Both the position numbers and the translations under genes were made by a program. The notes beneath the pieces were generated by a model. It did no database searches. It had not been told where the DNA came from and saw nothing but the letters and a program-made list of their open reading frames with translations. Shown here one piece after another: positions 35,597-43,872 of a stretch of DNA of 64,000 nucleotides. Source of the stretch: CALVGQ01 sp964369385 (GTDB lineage Bacteria; Bacillota_I; Bacilli_A; Erysipelotrichales; Erysipelotrichaceae); contig CAYJEY010000005.1 of assembly GCA_964369385.1 (NCBI GenBank), forward strand, positions 1 through 64,000, written 5' to 3'. Within the stretch, counting starts at the first letter, position 1; each line of letters opens with the position of its first letter.

Positions 35597-36955
35597 TTAT
35601 TCTAACACTAATTGGATTGCTGCAATGAGTTCTTTTTCACTTGGTATTAATGAACTATAGGCAAGTTTTCCATTGATATAGAGAGAGGGGAGATTCTTAA
35701 CTCCAACTTTTTTACATCTTACGATATTTTCTTTTTTCGTAAACTTATATTCCACAAAATCAAAATCTACAATTTCCTTACGATGTAAATCAGCTACTGC
35801 ATTATACATGTATCCACATGCTGCACACGATGCTGAATCAAGTGTATATAGTTCTACTAATGGTTTAGTTAATTGATTGTAATCAGGTAGAATTACTTCG
35901 ATTCCTTCTACATCTAATTCTTCATCATAATTTTTTAGTATTTCTTGTGTTTGTTCATAATTTTTAACGGCTTGTCCAGCTGCAATTGTATTCTCAATTG
36001 GCGTATCATAAGGCATGTCACAACCAGGGGATACAACGATATTATTTGTACCACATTTTTCAATGATATCCACTACTGCTTTCATATTTGCTTCTTGCGT
36101 CCCATGTAACATCGTTACTGTAAGTTGAATATTACCTCCAATTGTAACTCCATATTGATCAGTAATTTCTTTGGCAGCTGCAATATCAATATTTTCATCA
36201 ATTGAAATACAGTCAGGTTTTGTCTTACACATTTCTTCAATATTACGTGTTGCATCTCCACAAACGAAGAATGAAGAGTAGATCTCACGTTCTCTTAAAT
36301 AAGTGAATAATTCATCATAAGGACGACTTAAAAATTCCTCAAAGTGATCACTTGAAATTTGTGATACGAGTGGATCAACATATCCGATAATATCCATTCC
36401 TGCATCAATATATAATTGGGATACGGCAACACATACTTCTTTTGCATAATCAATTAAATCAATTACATACTCTGGGTTATCATACATATCTAGGAAGATG
36501 TTTGTCCCTCTTAGGTGTGATGCTAAAGTAAATGGTCCACACACAAGACCATATAGTGCTGTTGTTTCACCAATAAGTTGTTTTAGTTCTCTCATTGCCT
36601 CAAGTATCATCGGTAATCTTCCTTCATTTCCATCAGGAACAGTGCACTTACAAGGAATTTTCTCTTCACTTGATAATGGATGTGTTTTTACCATTGGTGG
36701 TGAATCTTTTACCCATACAAGATCACAGCCTAATATTTCTGCTTCTACTTGTAGATCAAAGATGACAGGTAGCCCATCTGGTTCATAAATTTTATTTACT
36801 TCTAAAATACTTTCTACTAATTTATTTTTATCTGTAAGGACTTCAATTGCATCGTATCCTTTTAATTTACCCGCGTGTACTCCAGCAAAAGGTACCCATG
36901 CTGCCCTCGTGTTTTCTTCTCCTTTTAATGCTCTGAATAGAATTTCTTTACTCAT
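35597..36955 (-). CDS. UroD-fold methyltransferase fused to a thioredoxin-like domain
   Basis: A 452-residue two-domain protein. Residues 1-355 are MtaA/CmuA-like UroD fold with FFVCGDATRN and VVSPGCDMPYDTP, the two cysteine motifs of the zinc site; the usual His of HxC is Phe here. Residues 370-452 form a thioredoxin/glutaredoxin-like domain with the redox motif SCAACG, a cis-Pro candidate in VKNLPSLYINGK and a final helix. The fusion is unusual. It may act as the methyl-acceptor enzyme or supply reductant or thiol to the corrinoid system. First gene of the cluster; GAGG precedes the ATG. Confidence 0.82.
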   Translation of the reverse strand: MSKEILFRALKGEENTRAAWVPFAGVHAGKLKGYDAIEVLTDKNKLVESILEVNKIYEPDGLPVIFDLQVEAEILGCDLVWVKDSPPMVKTHPLSSEEKIPCKCTVPDGNEGRLPMILEAMRELKQLIGETTALYGLVCGPFTLASHLRGTNIFLDMYDNPEYVIDLIDYAKEVCVAVSQLYIDAGMDIIGYVDPLVSQISSDHFEEFLSRPYDELFTYLREREIYSSFFVCGDATRNIEEMCKTKPDCISIDENIDIAAAKEITDQYGVTIGGNIQLTVTMLHGTQEANMKAVVDIIEKCGTNNIVVSPGCDMPYDTPIENTIAAGQAVKNYEQTQEILKNYDEELDVEGIEVILPDYNQLTKPLVELYTLDSASCAACGYMYNAVADLHRKEIVDFDFVEYKFTKKENIVRCKKVGVKNLPSLYINGKLAYSSLIPSEKELIAAIQLVLE

Positions 36956-37195
36956 ATGTTTTCCTCACTTTATAACCAAATTTTATTCGATATGAAAGAA
37001 AATCATCATTATTAAATTGCTATAAAACTCATAAAAATTGCCTTTTAATAAGAAAAAGCAAATTTCTAATTCACTTGATTACGCCTTCTTCACTATTCTT
37101 AGTTAGACTCATCATGATTTTGGGCATGTTTCTTATTCCACTTTTCGACTTCACCATACACTAATTCATATAGGCATTTATGTAGGAGGTCACAT

Positions 37196-37444
37196 ATGAT
37201 GAATGATCTAATTAAAATGAATCAACTTAAAATAAACCAAGTAGGACGTATTCATATTTTAAATATTTCAGTACATCTTAAGCAACGTCTAATGGATATT
37301 GGTTTGATAGAGGGAGAGCTTGTTCAGTGTGTATTGGCAAGCCCCACTAAAAATCCTCTTGCCTACAACATCAAAGGAGCCATAATCGCTATACGCAATG
37401 AAGATTGTGATGGCGTAATGGTTAAGCTAGAGGGGTCACTATGA
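37196..37444 (+). CDS. feoA: Ferrous iron transport protein A
   Basis: An 82-residue SH3-like cytoplasmic partner of the FeoB iron transporter. Recognised by LKQRLMDIGLIEGELVQCVLA and the LAYNIKGAIIAIRNED end. AGGAGGT lies 7 bp before the ATG. Its stop overlaps the feoB start (ATGA). The 36956-37195 gap to the divergent corrinoid cluster holds AT-rich promoter sequence; I see no confident -35/-10 pair in either direction and no gene. Confidence 0.92.
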   Translation: MMNDLIKMNQLKINQVGRIHILNISVHLKQRLMDIGLIEGELVQCVLASPTKNPLAYNIKGAIIAIRNEDCDGVMVKLEGSL

Positions 37445-39447
37445 AGAATGTTGCCTTGATTGGAAATCCTAATGTAGGAAAAAGCACAATTTTTAATACC
37501 CTTACAGGCCTTAAACAACACACCGGAAATTGGAGTGGAAAAACCATAACTCACACCAATGGAATTTTCTATAATGAGCATATTCCACTTCAACTCATCG
37601 ATTTACCTGGCACCTATTCTTTAAATGCGAGATCTTTTGAAGAAAAAATCACACGTGATTATGTTTTATATGAAAGTTATGATGCAACAATCATTGTATG
37701 TGATGCCACTTGCTTAAAACGAAATCTCTTCTTAGTATTGCAAATATTAGAGTGTGCTAAACCGATGATACTTTGCGTGAATTTAATGGATGAAGCCAAG
37801 AAAAAAAACATTGAAATTGACATCTCACTTTTAGAAAAAGAATTAGGTATTCCAGTTATCGCAACTGTGGCAAAACAGAAGCACAGTCTAAATGCTATAC
37901 CAAAATTACTTGAAAATCTGTATAAGAGTTCCAGGACTTGGGAATATGATGAAGTAATTGAAGTAGCTATTGATTCCATTCAACAAGTTCTCATTCAAGA
38001 AAATACTGTGCCTTTTTCTCGTGCCTTAGCTATTCAACTTTTATGTCATGACTTAGACTCTCTACAGCTCAATTTAAAACACTTTACCTCAATACAAACT
38101 ATCAAAGATGACTTGTGTTATGATGCCCACTACCTTCAGAGTTACTTTGCCAAGATACTTAATCAACTTGCCAATCAAATTTGTGATAAAGTCACTACCT
38201 TCCATAATCCTCAATACATGAAAAAAGACTTGCAGATTGATCGTCTTCTAACACATCGCTTTTTTGGTTATCTCATCATGATATTTCTTTTAAGCATTGT
38301 ATTCTATATCACGATTATTGGTGCCAATGTGCCATCAAGCCTTCTTTTCGAGATGTTTTCTGATTGGGAACAACATTTGCTGCATGCGGCAGACATGTTA
38401 AAACTTCCTGAGTGGTTTAGTGGTCTTTTTATCTTAGGAGGTTTTCGTGTATTAGCATGGGTCGTAAGTGTCATGTTGCCCCCAATGGCCATCTTTTTTC
38501 CATTGTTTACACTGCTTGAGGATTTGGGTTACTTACCTCGAATTGCGTTTAACTTAGATTCAACATTAAAAAAATGTCATGCTTGTGGTAAACAAGCCTT
38601 AACCATGTGTATGGGCTTTGGTTGTAATGCAGTAGGTGTCATTGGTGCTCGAATAATCGATTCTCCACGCGAGCGCTATATTGCAATGTTAACTAATAAC
38701 TTTGTTCCTTGTAATGGTCGCTTTCCCACCATTATCATGTTGATAAGTTTGTTTCTAGTTGGTGAACATGTTCTATTCACTACCTCACTGCAAGCTACGC
38801 TCTTGCTTAGTTGTATAGTTTTGTTTGGTATCTTCACCACATTTGTAGTTTCTTATCTCCTATCTAAAACTTATCTTAAAGGAGAGCCATCCTCAATTAC
38901 GCTTGAACTCCCGCCTTATCGAAAACCACAGGTCCTTAGTGTAATCTCACGTTCTATCTATGATCGTACATTGTTTGTGTTGGGGCGTGCAATCATCGTT
39001 GCCTTTCCTGCAGGTTTAATCATTTGGATACTCGCAAACGTCAATATTGCTGACATCTCCCTCATTCAACACTTGGCCCAGTTTTTAAATCCACTTGGTC
39101 AGTTCATTGGACTTGATGGCGTGATTCTACTGGCATTTATACTAGGTTTTCCTGCAAATGAAATTGTGGTTCCCATCATGATTATGATTTACATGAATCA
39201 AGGGGTTCTAATTAACTTTGATTCACTTTCAGATATAAAAAACTTACTTCTAACCCACGATTGGACATCACTTACTGCACTAAATATGATTTTATTCTCT
39301 TTACTTCATTGGCCCTGCTCAACTACTTGTCTAACTATAAAAAAAGAAACTGGTAGTATCAAATGGACTCTTATTGCCTTTATTCTTCCGACTCTAATCG
39401 CTTTTGGTGTTTGCTTCATCGTAAGCCAAGTCTACTCATTTTTATAA
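37441..39447 (+). CDS. feoB: Ferrous iron transporter FeoB
   Basis: Membrane Fe(II) transporter with an N-terminal G protein. In 668 residues: G1 GNPNVGKST (8-16), the DLPGTYSL switch, NLMDEA (G4), a helical GDI spacer to about 260, then about eight membrane helices with the two Gate motifs (the segments around KCHACGKQALTMCMGFGCN and GRAIIVAFPAG). The length is normal. It is translationally coupled to feoA. Fe(II) supply suits the Fe-S and glycyl radical enzymes nearby. Confidence 0.95.
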   Translation: MKNVALIGNPNVGKSTIFNTLTGLKQHTGNWSGKTITHTNGIFYNEHIPLQLIDLPGTYSLNARSFEEKITRDYVLYESYDATIIVCDATCLKRNLFLVLQILECAKPMILCVNLMDEAKKKNIEIDISLLEKELGIPVIATVAKQKHSLNAIPKLLENLYKSSRTWEYDEVIEVAIDSIQQVLIQENTVPFSRALAIQLLCHDLDSLQLNLKHFTSIQTIKDDLCYDAHYLQSYFAKILNQLANQICDKVTTFHNPQYMKKDLQIDRLLTHRFFGYLIMIFLLSIVFYITIIGANVPSSLLFEMFSDWEQHLLHAADMLKLPEWFSGLFILGGFRVLAWVVSVMLPPMAIFFPLFTLLEDLGYLPRIAFNLDSTLKKCHACGKQALTMCMGFGCNAVGVIGARIIDSPRERYIAMLTNNFVPCNGRFPTIIMLISLFLVGEHVLFTTSLQATLLLSCIVLFGIFTTFVVSYLLSKTYLKGEPSSITLELPPYRKPQVLSVISRSIYDRTLFVLGRAIIVAFPAGLIIWILANVNIADISLIQHLAQFLNPLGQFIGLDGVILLAFILGFPANEIVVPIMIMIYMNQGVLINFDSLSDIKNLLLTHDWTSLTALNMILFSLLHWPCSTTCLTIKKETGSIKWTLIAFILPTLIAFGVCFIVSQVYSFL

Positions 39448-39504
39448 GGGCATTGATTCTCTCTTCTCATTTTGATACGATTACCTATGAAAGAGAGACT
39501 ACAT

Positions 39505-40188
39505 ATGAAACCTAAAGCTGTCATATTTGATTTTAACGGTACACTTTTTAAAGATTCCCATTACCATATTTTAGCTTGGACAAAGCTTGCCAAAGAGTTA
39601 TTAAAAGACAATTATGTTGAAGGCATGATTAATGAGCGTGTCCTTGGGGCACATAATGCCAACACAATTCAAAATCTTATTGGGAATACATTCGACTCAC
39701 AAGAAATTCATAAAATATCACAAAGAAAAGAAGCTATTTATCGAGAACTTGTCGCTCAAGACCAAGATGTTGCCAAACTTGTCGTGGGGGCCATCGAAAC
39801 ATTTGAACTTCTACAAAAACATGATATTCCCTTTACTATAGCAAGTGCTTCAATCAAAGAAAATATTGATTTCTTTTATGCATTTTTTAATTTATCAAAC
39901 TGGTTTGACCTACAACATATTGTCTATGACGATGGAACCCACGAAACAAAGACAACGATGTTGCTTCAAATCATTGATCGTCTGCAGATTCCTTCTTCGG
40001 AAATACTAGTAGTTGAAGATTCTATAAGTGGCTATCGTGCTTGTATTGAAGCAAACATTGGGCATATTGCAATGGTTAGTGATACCCCAGCTCAACAAAG
40101 TGATAAGTTAAATTGGCCTCAAGTTAAACTCAGTTCGCTCAATTTAGTTGAATTACATGCATTACTTGAGTGTTCATTACACAAATAG
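39505..40188 (+). CDS. HAD-superfamily phosphatase (beta-phosphoglucomutase-like)
   Basis: A 227-residue HAD hydrolase with an alpha-helical cap. Motif I is FDFNGTLF: the nucleophile Asp is present, but the second, acid/base Asp of the usual DxD is Asn, as in one subgroup of this family. Motif II is in TIASASIKEN and motif IV in VVEDSISGYRA. Probably a sugar-phosphate phosphatase; the substrate is unknown. I start at 39505 (MKPKAVIFD), with GAGAG upstream; in-frame ATGs at 39472 and 39487 would add an unconserved tail. Gap of 57 bp after feoB. Confidence 0.82.
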   Translation: MKPKAVIFDFNGTLFKDSHYHILAWTKLAKELLKDNYVEGMINERVLGAHNANTIQNLIGNTFDSQEIHKISQRKEAIYRELVAQDQDVAKLVVGAIETFELLQKHDIPFTIASASIKENIDFFYAFFNLSNWFDLQHIVYDDGTHETKTTMLLQIIDRLQIPSSEILVVEDSISGYRACIEANIGHIAMVSDTPAQQSDKLNWPQVKLSSLNLVELHALLECSLHK

Positions 40189-40238
40189 TATCGATTTTGT
40201 ATCATTTATTTCATTTTTTAAGTTTAATTGTATTTATA

Positions 40239-40267
40239 TTGACACTTTTTTTTGATTACGTTAATAT
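40239..40267 (+). promoter_or_regulatory. Promoter of the T-box/trpB unit
   Basis: TTGACA (40239-40244, perfect -35), a 17-bp spacer and TAATAT (40262-40267). Transcription should begin near 40275, giving a leader of about 275 nt before trpB that contains the T-box. Confidence 0.82.
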
Positions 40268-40284
40268 TAAACATAGATAAAACC

Positions 40285-40521
40285 TTTGATCAAGAGAAGT
40301 AGTATACTTGAACTTTTAAAGAGAGCGGTTGTTTGGTGGGAAATCGTAAAGTATTGTATATGAATGGCCTTGTGAGGGCGAAGGGAAAGCTTAGGCAAGT
40401 ATTCTTCGACGGGTATCCTCCCGTTACCAGTGGAGACGTATGATAGTACGTTTAAATGAACTACATTAGGTGGCACAACAAAGGTTAACGTCTTTGTCCT
40501 TAGGGGCAAAGGCGTTTTTTT
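40285..40521 (+). ncRNA. T-box riboswitch, tryptophan specificity
   Basis: tRNA-sensing leader that permits trpB transcription when tRNA-Trp is uncharged. Stem I shows AGAGAG (about 40319-40325), a distal GGTGGGAAA loop and GAATGGCC, whose TGG (40365-40367) is the probable specifier codon for Trp. The T-box is AGGTGGCAC (40468-40476); its UGGC bulge would pair with a tRNA ending in GCCA, matching the G73 discriminator typical of bacterial tRNA-Trp. The terminator hairpin (40487-40516) pairs AACGTCTTTGTCC with GGGCAAAGGCGTT and ends in seven T. The downstream gene is tryptophan synthase beta, in full agreement. Confidence 0.9.
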
Positions 40522-40550
40522 ATCTTAAACTACATTTGGAGGAATAGAAA

Positions 40551-41807
40551 ATGAAAAAAACATACAGAGACTTCGACAAATATTTTAAAGAATTTCCCAC
40601 ATCAGATGGCCACTTTGGAGAATATGGTGGTGCCCATTTACCACCTCAACTAAAACCAGCATTTGAAGACATTACCTATGCTTATCATGACATCTGCAAT
40701 AGTTCTGATTTTATCAGTGAACTACGACGAATTCGAAAAGAATTTCAAGGAAGACCTACCCCAGTATATCATTGTAAGGCATTATCTAAGTTTGCAGGAG
40801 GCTGCCAAATTTACCTCAAAAGAGAAGACTTAAATCACACTGGTGCACATAAAATTAATCACTGCATGGGTGAGGGATTACTTGCAAAATTTATGGGTAA
40901 GAAAAAAATCATTGCCGAAACAGGAGCTGGTCAACACGGTGTAGCTCTAGCTACAGCTGCTGCTTACTTTGGTATGAAGTGTGATATCTACATGGGAGAA
41001 GTTGATATGGCGAAACAACACCCTAATGTCGTTCGTATGCGCATGTTAGGAGCGAGAGTGATTCCTGTATCTCATGGTTTAAAAACACTAAAAGAAGCTG
41101 TAGATTCTGCCTTTGAAGCCTATCTAAAAGAATACAATGATGCCATTTATTGCATTGGTTCTGTCGTAGGACCGCATCCTTTCCCTATGATGGTGCGTGA
41201 CTTTCAATCCGTTATTGGTTTTGAAGCAATTGACCAATTCAAAGAAATGACTGGTTTTCTTCCTGATGCAGTAAGTGCATGTGTTGGTGGGGGTTCAAAT
41301 GCCATCGGTATGTTCAGCGCATTTTTAAATCAACCTGTCGATATTTATGGAATTGAACCACTTGGAAAAGGTCATGGCTTAGGGGAACACGCCGCCTCAA
41401 TCACGCATGGGACAAAAGGTATACTTCATGGCTTTGAAAGTTTACTTCTACAAAATGAACAACTCGGTCAACCCGACCCAGTGCACTCCGTTGCGAGCGG
41501 ATTGGATTACCCTTCAGTAGGGCCAGAACATGCTTACTTACATGAATGTGGTCGTGTTCAATACGACACAATTAGTGACGATGAGGCAATTGAAGCATTC
41601 TTTCTTCTTTCAAGATTGGAAGGAATTATTCCAGCTATTGAAAGTGCTCATGCCGTTGCCCACGCCATCAAATATGCAAAAAAACACCGTACGGGTACAA
41701 TCCTCGTTAATCTTTCTGGACGCGGAGACAAAGATATTGACTATGTTTTTGAAAATTATGGGGATGGTGTTGATTTCCTAAAAAACCGTGGCATCAAACT
41801 TGACTAA
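40551..41807 (+). CDS. trpB: Tryptophan synthase beta chain, stand-alone
   Basis: PLP enzyme that joins indole and L-serine to make L-tryptophan. The 418 residues are of TrpB1-like type: FGEYGGAHLPP start, PLP lysine in REDLNHTGAHKIN, AETGAGQHGVA, the PLP-phosphate loop CVGGGSNAIG and a final LSGRGDKD. No trpA or other trp gene lies nearby; a convergent-free terminator follows directly. This points to salvage of indole rather than de novo synthesis, unless trpA sits elsewhere. The T-box puts it under tRNA-Trp charging control. GGAGG lies 9 bp before the ATG. Confidence 0.93.
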   Translation: MKKTYRDFDKYFKEFPTSDGHFGEYGGAHLPPQLKPAFEDITYAYHDICNSSDFISELRRIRKEFQGRPTPVYHCKALSKFAGGCQIYLKREDLNHTGAHKINHCMGEGLLAKFMGKKKIIAETGAGQHGVALATAAAYFGMKCDIYMGEVDMAKQHPNVVRMRMLGARVIPVSHGLKTLKEAVDSAFEAYLKEYNDAIYCIGSVVGPHPFPMMVRDFQSVIGFEAIDQFKEMTGFLPDAVSACVGGGSNAIGMFSAFLNQPVDIYGIEPLGKGHGLGEHAASITHGTKGILHGFESLLLQNEQLGQPDPVHSVASGLDYPSVGPEHAYLHECGRVQYDTISDDEAIEAFFLLSRLEGIIPAIESAHAVAHAIKYAKKHRTGTILVNLSGRGDKDIDYVFENYGDGVDFLKNRGIKLD

Positions 41808-41815
41808 TCTGATTT

Positions 41816-41853
41816 AAGATTCATTTTTCTTTTATAAGAATGAATCTTTTTTT
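41816..41853 (+). terminator. trpB terminator
   Basis: AAGATTCATT (41816-41825) pairs with AATGAATCTT (41839-41848), followed by seven T, 8 bp after the trpB stop. Confidence 0.9.
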
Positions 41854-41924
41854 ATCTTATATTGTGAAAAAATTATTTTATAATCTTTCTTCCTATGTTA
41901 TTATTACTTCGGGAGGATTAAGAA

Positions 41925-43814
41925 ATGAAAAAATTATTTAAAGTTTTAGCAGTATTGTTGCTTGCAACAGGGATGTTATCTGGCTGTACACCTACAGAAG
42001 AAACAACGCAACCACAAGGTACTTACGCCATTGAAGATGGAACTTACCAAGGTGTTGGTGCAGGATTTGAAGGAGATATCGTTGTCGATGTTACATTTAC
42101 AGGAGGAGAAATCTCTGATGTAGTTGTAGTAGAACACAGTGAATCACGTTCTGAAGGAGTAGAACAACTTCCTGCATTAATTGTAGAGAATGGAATTGAA
42201 GCTGAAGCCATTTCAGGAGCTACTGTTTCTTCTGATGCAATCAAAGCAGCTATTTTAAATGCAGTCGATGTAGCAACTGGTAATGTTGAAACAGTAGTAG
42301 TAGAAGATGGAAAACAAATCATTGTTGTCGGTGGAGGAAACTCTGGAATGACAGCTGCATATTATGCATTAGAAGCAGGAAAAACAGTAGTATTATTTGA
42401 AAAACAAGGTAAACTTGGCGGAACTTTCGGTGGAGGAACTTGGATTACTACAGGTTCTGATATCCAAATTGCACAAGGGATCACAAATGATAGTGTCGAT
42501 GCATTTAAAGCGGATATTGAGCGTTTAAATGAAAGCTATCAAAATCGTACTGGTGACACAGATTATTGGGTAAATGAAGAATTAACAACATATTTCGGTG
42601 AACAAATGGCAGAAGTGACAAACTGGATGGAAGATTTAGGTGCCGGATTTAGCGAAGGGGTTATCGGAAATCCGACTTTATATGAACCACATGATGTTAT
42701 GCGTGTTTTATCTGGTGGAGATCGTCAATCTTATACAGATGTTATGATTGAAGCATTACAACCTTATTTAGAATCAGGACAACTACAAATCGTTATGAAC
42801 AGCAATGTTGATGACATTATCATTGAAGATGGTGCAGTTAGTGGTGTTGTCTATACATTAGATGGTCAACAAGCAGAATATAAAGCACCTGCTACAGTCT
42901 TAGCTACTGGTGGTTATGGATTTAATCCTGAATTAATCACAAGAGCTGGACTTGAAAACTATACTTCAAGTACACCAGCATTTCAAACTGGTGATGGTTA
43001 TTTATGGGCGGAAGAAGCTGGTGCTGAATTAAAAAACATGGATTTCATCACTACTTATGCTGCTGGTATTAAAACAGAAGCTACTGGATTGGCACAAACT
43101 TATGCAATCCGTGTTAAAGAATTCGGAGATATTATTTTCGTTAACTCAGATGGAGAACGATTTATTGATGAGTTTGGGCCTGGTGATGGTTCAACTTACG
43201 ATGCTATTACGAGTGAGTGGAAAAAACAAGAAGATAACTATGTATATATCGCAGTATCACAATCTCAAATTGATGCAATGAAAGCTAGAGAAGCAAGTTT
43301 ATTAAGTAGAGATAGCGAATGGACTACATTTGAAACTTTATTAGCAGAAGGTGAAGCAGTTTTCCAAGGAGCTACAGCAGAAGAAGCTGCTGAAAAAGCT
43401 GGAATCGATGCTACTGCATTCGCTGAAACAATTACAAAATATAACGGTTATGTGGATGCCGGTGTAGATGCTGACTTCGGCCGTGAAAACATCACTACAG
43501 TTAAATCAAATACTGGAGAAATGGTTGACTTAGGAAGAGATACATTCACTAAGCTTGAAGGTGATATTTACTTAATTAGAACTAATCCATATATCATGAT
43601 TTGTGCAGGTGGTGTTGATGTAAATACAGATGGTCAAGCATTAGATGCAAACCGTGAACCAATTGAAGGATTATTCATCACTGGAGAAATGGTAGGGATG
43701 GCAAATGCCTTTGGTCGTACTACTATCGGTGGTGTAGGTAATACAGGTAGCTCAATCTGGGGTAAAATGGCTGGAGAAGGTGTTGCTAAATACATCGATG
43801 GATTAGCTGAATAA
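41925..43814 (+). CDS. Exported FMN/FAD reductase lipoprotein (fumarate/urocanate reductase-like)
   Basis: A 629-residue cell-surface flavoprotein with lipobox MLSGC (Cys21) and an FMN-binding domain (about 35-115) carrying SGATVSS with Thr100 as the site where ApbE would attach FMN. An FAD-binding fumarate-reductase fold follows (IIVVGGGNSGMTAA for the ADP moiety, VLATGGYGFNPEL, and the final TIGGVGNTGSSIWG). This layout is that of extracellular anaerobic-respiration reductases fed by membrane flavin electron transfer. The substrate-site HPT motif of fumarate reductases is replaced by ITTYAAG (Tyr378), so fumarate is unlikely; other enoates are candidates. GGGAGG precedes the ATG; single-gene unit. 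Confidence 0.88.
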   Translation: MKKLFKVLAVLLLATGMLSGCTPTEETTQPQGTYAIEDGTYQGVGAGFEGDIVVDVTFTGGEISDVVVVEHSESRSEGVEQLPALIVENGIEAEAISGATVSSDAIKAAILNAVDVATGNVETVVVEDGKQIIVVGGGNSGMTAAYYALEAGKTVVLFEKQGKLGGTFGGGTWITTGSDIQIAQGITNDSVDAFKADIERLNESYQNRTGDTDYWVNEELTTYFGEQMAEVTNWMEDLGAGFSEGVIGNPTLYEPHDVMRVLSGGDRQSYTDVMIEALQPYLESGQLQIVMNSNVDDIIIEDGAVSGVVYTLDGQQAEYKAPATVLATGGYGFNPELITRAGLENYTSSTPAFQTGDGYLWAEEAGAELKNMDFITTYAAGIKTEATGLAQTYAIRVKEFGDIIFVNSDGERFIDEFGPGDGSTYDAITSEWKKQEDNYVYIAVSQSQIDAMKAREASLLSRDSEWTTFETLLAEGEAVFQGATAEEAAEKAGIDATAFAETITKYNGYVDAGVDADFGRENITTVKSNTGEMVDLGRDTFTKLEGDIYLIRTNPYIMICAGGVDVNTDGQALDANREPIEGLFITGEMVGMANAFGRTTIGGVGNTGSSIWGKMAGEGVAKYIDGLAE

Positions 43815-43832
43815 AAAAATATATATGAAATA

Positions 43833-43872
43833 AAAATACTCTTACTAAAATAATTTAGCAAGAGTATTTTTT
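43833..43872. terminator. Bidirectional terminator
   Basis: AAAATACTCTT (43833-43843) pairs with AAGAGTATTTT (43860-43870) with an inner CTAAA/TTTAG stem. T tracts flank it on both strands, between the reductase gene and the convergent transporter gene. Confidence 0.9.

Noticed and set aside
31389..36955. Haem-pathway uroporphyrinogen decarboxylase (hemE)
   Set aside because: Two UroD-fold proteins sit with a corrinoid protein and its activator and no other haem gene; the cysteine motifs are of the methyltransferase type.
40267..40509. 80-codon minus-strand reading frame opposite the trpB leader
   Set aside because: It lies entirely across the T-box RNA, has no ribosome site or family match, and is explained by the structured leader.
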